From assembly GCA_023548195.1 (NCBI GenBank), contig JAJHZJ010000251.1:868001-932000 (forward strand): a stretch of DNA of 64,000 bases, in the 5' to 3' direction. A program made the position numbers and the translations under genes. The notes under the pieces were generated by a model. That model ran no database searches. It worked only from the letters and a program-made list of their open reading frames with translations, and was not told where the DNA came from. The stretch comes from Bettongia penicillata ogilbyi. Its lineage: Eukaryota > Chordata > Mammalia > Diprotodontia > Potoroidae. This document shows, in pieces, positions 48,027-59,449 of the stretch. Position 1 is the stretch's first letter; the number at the start of each line of letters is the position of its first letter.

Positions 48027-48320
48027 TGTTCTTCCATGGATCAAGTGTCCATTAGATTTCCCCAATTACCTTGTACACAGAACCTTCCCAAAATCCCCTA
48101 CTTTTTACCAACAGCTGTGGGGGTGGGCATCTGAAGGAAAAGGATTAAAAAGCTTGTTCTGAAAGTTTTCAAAGCCTAATGGCAGCCAGCAATTTCTCCG
48201 AAGTGGTTTACCACCTTTTGGACATTAAGAAAGTCTCCACTATCATGCAATTGGTACTCAATTTTATTATTTTAAATTTGAACTGAATTTGTTGAAAATA
48301 AAAGTATCACCAGTGTGCAT
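48027..48320 (+). other. SH2D4B: SH2D4B 3'UTR (approximate end)
   Basis: Non-coding sequence runs from the TGA to a likely cleavage point 10-25 bp after AATAAA. It is about 290 bp long and I see no repeat in it. The 3' end is inferred from signals only, and longer forms are possible. Confidence 0.65.
48297..48302 (+). promoter_or_regulatory. SH2D4B: AATAAA polyadenylation signal of SH2D4B
   Basis: A canonical hexamer is followed within 25-40 bp by a GT-rich stretch (48327-48338, GGGTGGTGGTTT), the usual downstream element. It is the first such pair after the stop codon. Confidence 0.75.
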
Positions 48321-48369
48321 TCATGAGGGTGGTGGTTTCATAACCAAATGATAGATATTGAAGGAGTGT

Positions 48370-48546
48370 TGGGACAGATAGAGTGATGGACGATCTAGGT
48401 TCAAATCCTAACTCTGATATTGATTTTATGACTGGATAATTTTTCAAACTTCTATGGGCCTCTGTTTCCTCATCTCTAAAATGAGGCCTTGGACTACATA
48501 ACTCATAACGTTTGTTCCAACTCTAACTCCATGCTTCTATAATTCT
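48370..48546 (+). mobile_element. MIR SINE just past SH2D4B
   Basis: GGTTCAAATCCTAACTCTGA, TGTTTCCTCATCTCTAAAAT and an end block with 'ccaactctaactccatgctt'. Confidence 0.78.
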
Positions 48547-48689
48547 GAATCCTAATGGTCAATCTATTCATTAAATGAGTTGTCTGACACTATTTATCCT
48601 TTCTTTTTTGTATGTCTTTCTGTGAATGCAAATGTATGTCATTTGAGCTCATACAATGGAGCAAATTCTTGTACTGAATTATTTGAATA

Positions 48690-48824
48690 ATAATATTATA
48701 ATAAGCTCTTTGAGGGTGAGAAGTATTTTGCCTTTGCCTTTGTCCCTTTGTCCTTAGTGCCTGGCACTGTCCCTGACTCATGATTACACATATATACATA
48801 CACACAAGTACATCTATATCTATA

Positions 48825-48862
<38 letters not shown>

Positions 48863-48912
48863 TCTGTGTGTGTGTGTGTGTGGCGTGTGTATGAAATAAA
48901 TGCTTGCTTCTT
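48690..48912 (+). mobile_element. L2 LINE 3' end split by a TA/TG microsatellite
   Basis: CTCTTTGAGGGTGAGAAG and CTTAGTGCCTGGCACTGTCC precede a microsatellite (about 48790-48885). AAATAAATGCTTGCTTC follows it. Confidence 0.68.
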
Positions 48913-48914
48913 GA

Positions 48915-49485
48915 GACAGCAATTGGATCTCTCCCTACAGGTTTGTTCAACAGTTAAATGTATATTTGGGGATATTCTCTAATAGTTCACCAGACATAAT
49001 ATGTTAAGAGAGCTATAATATCACTATTTTCCAGAATGTTGCCTTTGTTTCTTTATTAACATTATCACAAGTGCTTCCATAACTTTCCTGGACTTAATCC
49101 AACTTTCTGTATAGCCAAAGGGAATTATTCATTAGCACAGTGGGGAGAAGGGAGAAAATCACATGCCTTACTCTTATACTTTGATGAATGGATCTGTTGC
49201 ACTGTATCCACTGATGCACACTGAAGCTCCTCCACACCTCACCCTATGCAATTCTTATACTTCTGTTTGCATTTATATCCTGAAGAAACTCTGCCCCAAT
49301 AAGTTACAGATTTTATTCTACTTCTCTGAATGTCCCCAAGGTACCCCTGTAATGCATGGGCTGCCCAGATGGTGGGTCTCATTCCTATCACATGACCATA
49401 TTTTGATATATATGCACAAGAAAGCATTATTACATGTATAAATGAGTATCTATTTAGCTTATAGAGTCCCATTTAAAAGTTGGAC
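48915..49485. other. Non-coding stretch, nothing recognised
   Basis: No gene and no named repeat downstream of SH2D4B. Confidence 0.45.
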
Positions 49486-49489
49486 CTAG

Positions 49490-51250
49490 AGGGTGCACAG
49501 CCAGGATGGCAGAGAAAAGGCAGGGATTCACCTGAGATCTCCCCTAAGCCCCTCCAAAACCCTTTAAATTATGCCATGCAACAATTCCTGGAGCAGAAAA
49601 ATCCATAAAAGGATGGGGTGAAATAATTTCCAGTCAAAGACAGCTTAGAAGGTCAACAGGACAGGTATGTAAGACCTGAGTAAGAATTGAACACAATCCA
49701 GCACAAGTCAGGCTGGCAGCCTCAGACCCAGGAAACTGGGAGCAGGCCTTAGAAGCCACTGAATCAGTGGTGGCAGTGGCTGCTTCTGGAGTTCTTAGCC
49801 AACAGATGGCTAGAGAGTTGAGCAGGAGAGGTCTCTTTTCTCACACTGAGACAGGACTCTGTTGCTTTGCCTGTACTTGGATTGGGGTTCCAGTCTTGGT
49901 GATGGTCCCAGTCTTGCGTGGTAGTATCAAGGCAAAGAGGAGTACTAGCACACCAGAACTTGTGGCCACACTGAAATGGGGAGCCTCAACACAGTTCCAA
50001 GGCAGAAAAGAGTGCTTAAAGTTGTTCACAGACCAGAGCACAGGCCAAGAGAGTAGTAAACACACCTCTCCATAGATCATACCACCATGGAAGAACTGAA
50101 AATTTACAGGTCCCTAGAAATATCTCTGATAACAGCTTCTCAAAATCCCTGAATATTGGAACAGTGTGCACTCCACCTGGAAGCTGAGCCCTACTTTAAC
50201 AAAGAGTTAAAAGCCAAGAAAAAGGCTGGAAAATGAGCAAATGAGAAAAAAATTGACTACAGAAAGCTACTATGGTGATAAGGAAGACCAAAACAGACAA
50301 TAAGAAGAGGATAGAAAAATCAAAGTTCCTAAATCCAAAGGCTCAAAGAAAAATAAGCATTTGTCTCAGACAATGGAAGAGCTCAAAATGAATTTTAAAA
50401 ATCAAGTAAGAGACATAGAGAAAAAATTGCTAAGAGAAATTAGAGTGATGTAAGAAAATCATGAAAAAGAATTAACAGCTTGGTAAGAAGACAAAAATAT
50501 GTAGAAGAAAATAGTATCTTAAGAAACAGAATAGACCAAATGGTAAAGAAGGCATAAAAATTCATTGAAGAAAAGAATAGCTCCCTAAAAAAGTAGAATT
50601 GGTCAAATGGAAAAGCAGGTACAAAAGATCACTGGAGAAAATAATTCATTAAAAATTATAACTGAGTACATGGAAGCTAAAAACTTTATCAGAAATCAAG
50701 AAACTATAAAAGAAAACAAAAAGAATGAAAAACAACATAGTAGATAATGTAAAATATCTCACTGGAAAAGCAGCTGACCTGGAAAAGAGATTCAGGGGAA
50801 ATAATTTTTAAAATATTGAACTTTTTGAAAGCCATGATAAATAAAAGAGCCTAGATATCATCTTTCAAGAAATTCTCAAGGAACATTGCCCTGATATTCT
50901 AGAACCAGAAAGTAAAATAAAATTTGAAAGAATCCACCAATCACCTCCTGAAAGGAATACCAAAATGAAAACTCCCAGGATTACTATAGCCAAATGCCAG
51001 ACCTCCCAGGTCAAGGAGAAAATATTGTAAGCAGCCAGAAAGAAATAAGTCAAGTATTATGGAGTGATAGTCAGGATAACAAAATATTTAGCAGTTTCTA
51101 TATTAAAAGATTGGAGGGCTTGGAATATGACATTACAGAGGACAAAGAACTAGGATTGCAACCAAGAATCATCTACCCAGCAAAACTGAGTATAACCCTT
51201 CAGTTGAAAAAATGGGTATTCTTGATGTCCTACTGTGAATCTTATCATTG
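49490..51250 (+). mobile_element. L1/half-L1 element: 5'UTR and full ORF1 relic
   Basis: Plus-strand copy. It starts with an L1-type 5' end (CCAGGATGGCAGAGAAAAGG) and a 5'UTR to about 50290. A decayed ORF1 follows, with a coiled coil around 50370-50700. The RNA-binding domain comes next, with YLTGKAADLEKR-like residues near 50755. The C-terminal domain has EILKEHCPDILEPESK and MKTPRITIAKCQ, ending near 51240. Stops and small indels inactivate it. No ORF2 follows, so it is either half-L1 or 3'-truncated. Confidence 0.78.
49841..50080 (-). other. Antisense ORF in an L1-type 5'UTR, copy 2
   Basis: 79 codons, opening MIYGEVCLLLSW, antisense to the 5'UTR of 49490-51250. Homologous to 47111-47350 from the first codon to KQQS near the end, with a small insertion around codon 60 and different last residues. 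It keeps a hydrophobic run (LVLLFALILP). A third L1 copy has GTG instead of ATG at this place (61771) and a stop after 28 codons. Confidence 0.35.
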
Positions 51251-51254
51251 CTTG

Positions 51255-53680
51255 TTCTGAAGTTCATTGCCTTTAAACCAGAATGCTTCTTGAAAAGAGT
51301 AGACTGTAAGTATACTTACTATACTCTAGGTGTAGAGTAGGGAAGAGGTGGTAAGCAAGATTCAAAGAAATGAATGGAAATAAAAGACCTGCTCTATATC
51401 TATTCTGAAAGCAATGGCCCTCCTGTTGAGAGCTTTAGGCTGGAACAATGCCTAACTCTGCCAATTTCTCTAACCTTCTACAAGTTTTAAGTAGAAAACA
51501 CCAATTTCTTATAAGGTTAAAAGAAAAGCAAGGGAAATTCAGTTAATTCCTGCAATGTGTGCCATGAGGCACCAAGACAGATCAGATATTCAAGGCCCTT
51601 CACCTCAGGATGGGAAGGACATAATGATTATGTTATAATATTTGACAAACACAAAATATTCTTTGTTCACAAATACAATATCCATAAAAGGCTAGATTCT
51701 ATTGATGCCCCAGTTTTAGAGGGAAACAAGGGAATCAGATAATAATATACTGTATGTGAAAATTATTTGAAAAAATCAAAATCCTTTGATAGATATAAGG
51801 TGAAGATATTATAATTCTATTTATTAGGGCTTGAAGAGAGATGGAATTTTAGTGACGCCAATGAAAAGAGGGTCAGATACCAATGGGACTATGGCCTCTA
51901 AAGGTTTTCAGGTGCTCTAAATGTAAAGAAACTACATTCTACATGAGTGTACACATAAAAATGCATTGAAATTGTGAAGTAGTAAAATTCTGACCTTACC
52001 AAATGACTGAATTTCTTGTGACAGAAAGATGACAGATTAATAAACAGCATAAGAAACACATTTAGAGATGCGACCAATTAAGAAATATGTTTTGCATGCT
52101 GTGCTTATAAGATAAAAGACTTTTGTAATCCTTCTCCCCCCCACCTCCCCCAGCAAATGAGGGGAAGTAGAAAAGTGCAAAAATAGATTCTTGAAAATTT
52201 AAAAAAAATAAAAGTTGGAGGCATTAGAAGTCATGAAGAACATGGATTTCTTTAGCTTTTGGCCATATCAGGAGCAGCTAGTGGGTCATCTGAACACATG
52301 TAACTATATTTCTTCCAAATGGTATGGGAAATCCTGCCACCTCAGTGATTGTGAGGGCAAATCAATTCTTGTAGATCTCAAAGAGCTTGTCTGCTTTATT
52401 TGGTAGCACATTTTGTAATTTTCAGATGTGGTTAGTTAGTAAGATCAATCTGACATTCAAATTCTTTGGATAATTGTGATTCTCCTTATTTGGCCACTGA
52501 TCTTTATTTGAAAGGCAGTTTTGGACACATTGAAGGAAAGATTTCCCAGGAATCCACAGTGGTTCTGGTTAGAGACTACGAAAGCTTCAGAGTTGGGATT
52601 TGTGTATCATTGGCACAGTTGTTCCTAATTAACATGTGAGAGATAACAGCCAAATTTTCCATTCCTAATGCACTTATTTCTTTTATTTCAGGTCTGTATT
52701 CTGTGTGTGTCTCATATATTTTAGGTTTTACCTAGCTTTAAAATAAATTCCAAGTAAGTTGTCCTGCAAATGAAATTACTGTCTGGAAAACTGCAATTTC
52801 ATCTTGAGAGTTTTATTATGCTAATAAATGTCAAGATTCTCAAATAAAGGGATTACTTTTTTTCTCAGCATTCTACAGAAATAATGAAAAACAACCAAGC
52901 AGCTCAGAGACCCAGCAAAGAAAACTTTACAATATATAACCAGAGAGAAAGCTGCAAAATATAGTACAACTTAACTGAAGATAAATTTCAGAAGAAACAA
53001 AGGCATAGCACAGCAAGCCCAGATTAAATAAGGCAGGAAGTCCGGTAGCAAGGTAGGCAGGCAGCCTCAAGTGGAGGGGAGTGAACAAATGAGAACACTA
53101 CTGGTAAATGAGATTTGGACTGGCCTAGGTGAAATTCTCAAATAGGTGATGTGACTTGGTGGTCACCGTCCTCCTTTCGGGGCTCCTTCTCCCCTGCTGA
53201 GGCTGACACCAAGGTGCCCAGAGCCTACATGCTTATTTTCCTACTCTTCTAGGTTTCTCTTCTCTCAGGAAAGGCTCTGAGATCAGTCATTTGCAATTTA
53301 TCCTATCTAATCACTGCTTCTGTTTCTCTTGGGGACATTTGCATTTTAAACCTGATTTCCTACTGTAAAAGAAAAAGCTTTGCTCCCTTGTAAAGAAATT
53401 TCAGGCATTTGTATCAGGTAAAGGATATATACGCATATGCGTGTGTGTCTGTGCATGTGTGTATATATGTATGTGTCAGTGGGGGCCATAGAAGTCTTCT
53501 AAGAGTCCCTGAAATCGTACAGAGAAATCTAGATTCAGTGTTTCAGAATGAGGACAGATGTATCTCCTCTTCCTTCAAAGTTCTAGGTATTTCCCTGGAA
53601 GACTGAAGATGAGTCTTTCTAATGATAGAGGTTTAAGCCACTATTCTGACATATTCCCTTCATCTTAACTATTAGTACCT
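51255..53680. other. Non-coding, low-repeat sequence
   Basis: No gene. A C-rich run (52133-52152) and a small TG/TATA tract near 53430-53475 are the only marked features. I recognise no repeat family over most of it. Confidence 0.45.
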
Positions 53681-53689
53681 CAGTTCTGT

Positions 53690-54400
53690 TTAATAAATTC
53701 AAATAAATTAGATTTTGGAACAGGATGTTTACTGAGAAGACATAAAAGGAATAGAAGTTATCAAACATTTTCCCCAACACCTGTGGACATGCTTTTCCCT
53801 GTAATACCTCAGTGCTCAGGGAGAGTGGGTTCAAACTTAATGTACTTTTAATGTAGAATTTGTTCCACAAAATTCACTTCCAAATGTGGCAAAGCCATTA
53901 CATGAAGCCTTGTATCAGTTTCTACTGGGTTAGGTTCTGAAGGTGGTCCCTTGGGTTCTTGCTACTTCCTTAGAATGTAAGCCCCTTGAAGGAAGAAAGG
54001 TATTTGGATTCCCAGTGCTTAGTATAGTACCTAGCACACAGTTAATGCTTATTAAATATTTATTGACTTATAGACTGAACTGACTGGCCACGATAGTTGG
54101 TATGGGCTCCAGTCCCTAGAGGTCTTTGTGGCTTACCATTTCAACCTTTTGAAATTTATAAGGTTGTAGGTGTCTTTGATACTCCCCCTTAAATAGCAAG
54201 GACTAGACACAACAGAGAAGAAACAACTGCAGGGCCAGGCAGTCATGGATTGCATGGTGGTAGCCTGGGTTGGGGTAAAGGCCAAAGGTCTAAGGTGTCT
54301 CTTCTCTCATAGCATTCCCTGCCTCTGCACTCAACCACGGACAGTCAAGAAAAGAGCCAGATATAGAGATTTTCTTTGACTATTTAGTGTCTTTCAAATG
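53690..54400 (+). repeat. Unclassified dispersed repeat B, copy 1 (LTR-like)
   Basis: Aligns with 63410-64000: 'actgagaagacataaaaggaa', 'aatgtggcaaagccatta', 'ggtctttgtggctta', and 'aaatttataaggttgtag' against 'aagcttataagtttgtaa'. An L2 tail is inserted at about 53964-54075 (GTAAGCCCCTTGAAGG ... TTAAATATTTATTGA). No coding sequence. Confidence 0.65.
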
Positions 54401-54409
54401 CACCTTAGT

Positions 54410-55275
54410 TATTGCTTCATGGCCAATCAAAATGGCTTCTCTTCACCATGTGGTTAGCAGTAGAGCAGTAGAGTAGGGACCAGGTAGAGAATATCTGCTC
54501 ATGCTCCAAACTGGGGAGCAAATGCTTCCCTTCTGTTAAACATCATCATGATTTTCTTGAAATGGGCTCCCTAACTTCTTCCACATGGGGTGTGAATCAG
54601 CTGAGCAGAAAGTGCCACTCATCAGCCCCTTGTTATACTCCCCTTCCCATATCCCACTCAGACAAAGGTAAAGTTCTCCAGGTTCACTTCTATTGTCTCT
54701 TCATATCTTTTCCTTCTGTCATTCTGGATTTTAAGTCTCTTTTGCTCTCCATCCTGGTTGCAAATCCTCTCTGCAGACTGAAATAACTTCCAATCCTCTA
54801 TATGAGAAGTAAGCTTCCGATCAGAAGCACTGAGGTACTCAAGGGAGCTACAGATTGCAAAAGTTCATTAGATCATTCCATGCCCATCAGTAGTTCCCCA
54901 CCATAGGATGCTGAGGAGCCCAGTTCTGAATACCAAATTAGATATCTACTACTACAAGGAAACAAAAGTTGGCAATGACTTCCAGGGAACCTTAAAAATA
55001 TTATTACCATTACATGTTCCGGCCTGCCTACTAAAAGCAATCCTTCATATTTTCTGTTGTCTTTTGAAAAAAAAATATAATTGTTCTGTTACTTTAAGAA
55101 TCTCTAAGTCTGTATTACTGGGTCATGGGGATGGCTGCATTTATTGGAGAGGGATAGAGGATATGAAGAGGATGAGAAGTAAAAGGAAGCTACCAGGAAG
55201 CTTAATAAGAACCCATTTAAGATCAAGAGAAAAGAAACAGAATTATGAACATTAGAGTGAGAATGTTTCTTGTTA
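54410..55275. other. Non-coding stretch, nothing recognised
   Basis: The longest frame, 115 codons (54908-55255), resembles no known protein. Confidence 0.45.
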
Positions 55276-55279
55276 AACC

Positions 55280-55521
55280 ATTTTCAGTTGTGTTTGGTTC
55301 TTCATGGTGCCATTTGAGGTTTTTGTGTCAGAGATACTGCAGTGGTTTGCCATTTCCTTCTCCAGCTCATTTTACAGATGAGGAAACTGAGGCAAACAGA
55401 GTTAAGAGAGAGGGCTAAGGTCACACAGCTCCTAAGTGCCTGAGGTCAGCTTTGAACTCAGAAAGAGGAGTCTTACTGACTCAAGGCCCAACACCCTATC
55501 CACTGCATGACCTAACTGCCA
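55280..55521 (-). mobile_element. tRNA-derived SINE
   Basis: Reverse element: 'ctgcagtggtttgccatttc', 'ccagctcattttacagatga', 'ggaaactgaggcaaacagag' and 'ccctatccactgcatgacc'. Confidence 0.88.
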
Positions 55522-55524
55522 AGA

Positions 55525-56285
55525 GCGAGAACAGCAATGTGTAGAATTCTCAGAGAAACACTATCACCACCACTAGAGGAAACTATTACAATAATTTTCA
55601 AGTCTTGTATTCCTAAAATTCCATTGTTCACATGGATTTGAGTCAGGTCTTGTCAAGAGTCAAGACCTTGTGATATGAAGTCCATTGACCATTGACTCAG
55701 TCCCCACTACTATGGTAGGGACGCATATAGAGGTATATGCATCAGTTATGGCATATCAGCCCTGTGACTCTGCTCCCATAATTTTGTCCTCCAAGGTTAA
55801 AAATCAAAATGAACCCCAAACTATCAAGTCTTCCCTTTTCAGCATTTCAGCTATAGCATGGGCTCTGGAAAATAGCTGAACAAGAAGTCATTATCCTATG
55901 ATAATCTTCCTAGTGTGGTATGTAGGTTCCTTACTCTCTCAGGGCAAGGGTGCATTACATTAGCCCTCAGGACTCACAGTAGCATGAGACAATGGGGTAT
56001 TTCTTTCTCTACTCTAATCAACTTCAGTCTGTACTATGTTCCCCCATTTTGAGGGTCCATGACGAGAACCCTAGTTCTATTTAACTATTTCACATTGGGT
56101 AACTTTATAAAGGGACATTCATTTCAAAGATATAGTGAGAACAAATGTATACACACTGTTCCCAGTTCCATTTAACCAATTAAGATACAGTAGTTTTAAC
56201 CAAGAAATACTGACTTCAGAGATATAACAAGAACAAACATGTAAACACTCTACCTTCCTCCAATAAGTCCAGGAATATACTGTCC
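55525..56285. other. Non-coding stretch, possibly LTR-derived
   Basis: Not identified. Part of it (56110-56280, with 'caaagatatagtgagaac' and 'agagatataacaagaac') weakly resembles repeat B. No coding sequence. Confidence 0.35.
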
Positions 56286-56289
56286 CCTA

Positions 56290-56500
56290 CAGCAATGGTA
56301 TCAAACTCAAATAGAAACAAGGGCCACTAAACCATACGTAAGAGACCTGTGGGCTTCATAGTGACTTAGAAAACCATATATTAACATTATCTAAGTTTTG
56401 TTGTATTTTCATTTATTTATTTAAATGTTTAGCAACTACATTGTAATCAACACTTATTAATGTTGACCTAAGGTCTATGTTTGATACCTCTGTCTTACCC
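56290..56500. mobile_element. hAT-like non-autonomous DNA element, family 1
   Basis: Starts GCAATGGTATCAAACTCAAA and ends TGTTTGATACCTCTGTC, an imperfect terminal inverted repeat. The interior has GACTTAGAAAACCATATATT. About 205 bp. Confidence 0.72.
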
Positions 56501-56504
56501 AATG

Positions 56505-56925
56505 GGAATTTTTGTGGTGAAAGATCAAAAGTCACCTGAGCTTGTACCTAATATTGGTCCCAGAAAATTCAATTCCAAAGGTGGCATCATTGTCAAATGA
56601 GACCTAGTTTCATTTTTTTGCTGGAATGAGTCCAAAAATAGCTTCTTACTCCTTAGAGCACTGAGGCTGGACTGTTTGCAATACCTGGCCTGAATTCTGA
56701 CTCTTGGATTAGTTGGATTCCTCCTAATGTCAGAAACTCTATTCCTTTCCCCTAGAATGGAAAGACCAAGGACCAAAACTCATTTGTCAGGGGTCATATG
56801 GCATCAGAGGGAGAAAATGTCTTAAAGTGTCCCTCTTATTGTATGGTCTCTTACCAAACACCATAAATAAAAGAAAATCACAGAGCTCCCCTAGATGAGA
56901 ATAAAGCAAAAAGAGGTGACCAGAG
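56505..56925. other. Non-coding stretch, nothing recognised
   Basis: No gene. Short minus-strand frames here resemble nothing known. Confidence 0.45.
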
Positions 56926-56930
56926 CCAAC

Positions 56931-57170
56931 TAATAGAGAACTAGGTGGATAGAGTGCCAGAGTGGAGTCAGGAAGACCTGAGTTCAAATCCCACCTCAGA
57001 CACATACTAGCTGTATGATCCTGGGCAAGTCATTTAACCCTATTTGCCTCAGTTTCTTCATCTATAAAATGAGCTGGAAAGGGAAGTGGCAAACCACTTC
57101 AGTATCTTTGTCAAGAACACCCCAAATCGGGTCACAAAGAGTTGCATATGACTGAAACTTCTAAGCAAGC
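56931..57170 (+). mobile_element. tRNA-derived SINE, near full length
   Basis: GGTGGATAGAGTGCCAGAGT, GGAGTCAGGAAGACCTGAGT, CCTGGGCAAGTCATTTAACC and the tail with 'ccaaatcgggtcacaaagag'. Confidence 0.92.
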
Positions 57171-57489
57171 ACAAAGAGCTTACAAAACCCTTTTGGAATA
57201 TTCTGACAGATTTGGCTAATCAGCCAATCAAAAAAGGTTCCTTGTAGCTATGTGGTTAGCCAAGCTAAAGAGGTGCAAAATATCCACACTCTGTAGTTAC
57301 TTCAAGGAATTCCCTTATATTTGATTATGAGAATCCTAGAAGCAATTCCCTTGGAGCTGGAATAGTTGAATCAGCTAAGCAATCTGATGAAGTCAGTACG
57401 TGTACCAGACCTCGCTCAAGTCAGTAAAGCAAAAGACTTCCTAGTAACATAGAGTATTAATTCATGAGTAATACTCTGTAGTAGAGATT

Positions 57490-57640
57490 CATACTGGAAC
57501 ACTCTATAGCACTAAATTGAAATGTAATTTGGAAATGTTTAAAAACATAAATAAAAACACAACAAAGCATAGACAGTGTTAATATGTGGTATTCTAAGCC
57601 AATACATGGCCATCAGCGATCCTTATGTATTGCTTCAGTT
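57490..57640 (+). mobile_element. hAT-like element family 1, partial
   Basis: AAATTGAAATGTAATTTGGAAATG and the following A-rich block match the interior of 34232-34430. The left end is lost. Confidence 0.6.
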
Positions 57641-57644
57641 AAGC

Positions 57645-58710
57645 TGAAATAGGTTGAGTGTTATGGAAGATTTTAGTAATTCTCACAGTGGCAGCTACAA
57701 AAGTGAACAGAGTTAAGTTCAGGGCCATAGGAGTGCCACTTATTGTCTGGTATCCCACTGTGCGTCAGTTTGACTAAAGAGCCTATCTATCTCTTAAGAC
57801 CTCCTTCTTTGGAATGTTGTATTCCTTAAAGTTTCATAGAATAGCTCTCTTGTTTTGGGTTGTCTTTTCCCCAATGTCAACCCCTCTCTCCAGTTTACTT
57901 GCATATCAGTTTACTTGCATAGTTTCCCCTTGAGGTGGCACTGTAATGATCCAGTGAGGTGTTAGTAACCTTGGGTAGAATTAGGGGTGTTGAATAAAAA
58001 CATAGGGGTGCTAAAAGCATAAGGAAAGAAGAGAAGAAAATTTTAAAAAAAACCATTCATACACATTCCATCTGTTATGTAATAGTGTTAAAGTCATAGT
58101 GATTATATTATTTTCCAAATAAACACACAAAATCCAAGTTATAGATAATCAGTGATCAAATCCACCAACAGCTCTTAACTATCAAGTGTTGGCAGGCAAG
58201 TGTGCAAGTGCAAATGTACATCAGCAGGAATATGTACATGTAATAACTTGTTTGCAGTTCAATACAAAACAGCTACATGATGCAATATTTCATCATCAAA
58301 ATTTCAATGGAGGAAAGAACCCCACAAATTTACAATGTTATTAAATTTAAGATGTGTCATTTAAATTTTTTTAAATGACACAAATTTCAAAAAAAATAAA
58401 TTAAAGGCTTAAAGAAAGCAGATTTCTAGGGGGGGGCACTGAGTAATTTTTTTTTTTTGTAAAGGGGACAGTAGATGAAATAAGTTTGGGAACCTCTGAA
58501 AACAGAAGCTCAAAGTTGTGTTGACAATAGGTTGAAGAAGTATCTCTCTTCTGTAGGTATGAACCATGTGAGATTAAATATTAATTAAATTCAGGGATCT
58601 TGTAAAATAAGAGTGTTGGAGTAGATCTCTAAGGTTCCTTTCAGCTCTAACATTCTGTGATTTCACTTATTCAATTTCACCCCTATCCCATTCTGTATTT
58701 GCAGCGGAAA
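57645..58710. other. Non-coding stretch
   Basis: No gene. A MIR end is likely at 58605-58665 (AGGTTCCTTTCAGCTCTAAC). A perfect palindrome lies at 58353-58382. Confidence 0.5.
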
Positions 58711-58714
58711 ATCT

Positions 58715-58870
58715 CTTTGAATAATACAATCATTTAGACATGGAATAGCTTCAGACAGAGGTTAGATGGCAGCTTGTCAGGGAGAAGTTGTAAAGGGGAT
58801 TCTTCTCAGGTATGGTTTGGACCACAGGATCTTTGAGTTTCCCTCCCAACTCTATAATTCTGTGAAAGTC
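58715..58870 (+). mobile_element. CR1/L3 LINE 3' end
   Basis: CAGAGGTTAGATGGCAGCTTGT, GGGGATTCTTCTCAGGTATG, 'ctcccaactctataattctg', then the terminal TTCTGTGA. Confidence 0.75.
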
Positions 58871-58919
58871 ATCTGATTTTTGGTTCTCCATGTTAAATAG
58901 AGCTAATTTAATACACTTA

Positions 58920-59110
58920 AATTCAACAAGCATATTGGATACTGTGCTAGACAGTGGGGATTAAAAAGACAAAAAGGGAACAGTCCCTGCCCTCAAGCAA
59001 TTTAGATTCTATTGGGGGAACACAAAATGTATGCCAATAAATATATACAAAGAATATATGTTTCTATATGTGTATGTATACACACACACACACACACATA
59101 TATATATATG
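58920..59110 (+). repeat. AAGCATTT-type repeat followed by (CA)n(TA)n
   Basis: TTGGATACTGTGCTAGACAG, AACAGTCCCTGCCCTCAAGC and AATTTAGATTCTATTGGGGG. A CA/TA microsatellite follows at 59078-59110. Confidence 0.7.
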
Positions 59111-59449
59111 GAGAGAGAAATTTTCCTTGTATAGTTGAGTGCAAGGATTAGCAAAATTGATCAGCCTGTAAGCAGAGAGCTTGCAGTACTATTTCTGGCT
59201 GCTGATAGAACACAGCATAGTACAAAAAGTGTGTTGGTTGGCTCTATACAAAACAGTCAATCAGAAGAGTTTTGTTTAGATTGAATATCTCCATGTGGAG
59301 GTATAGAAATATTTCTTTGTGTATCTCACATTATCAGCTCCCACACATCCAGAGGTTAGCCTTCAATTCACAGGAAGATGGCTATGAATATAAAGGCAGA
59401 CTCACATTGGGAGATGGGGGTTACCTAAAGGAGGGTAGGCTGTATAATG

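Noticed and set aside
54908..55255. 115-codon plus-strand frame downstream of SH2D4B
   Set aside because: No domain or family resemblance, no promoter or splice evidence, and the length is near chance expectation for 64 kb in six frames.
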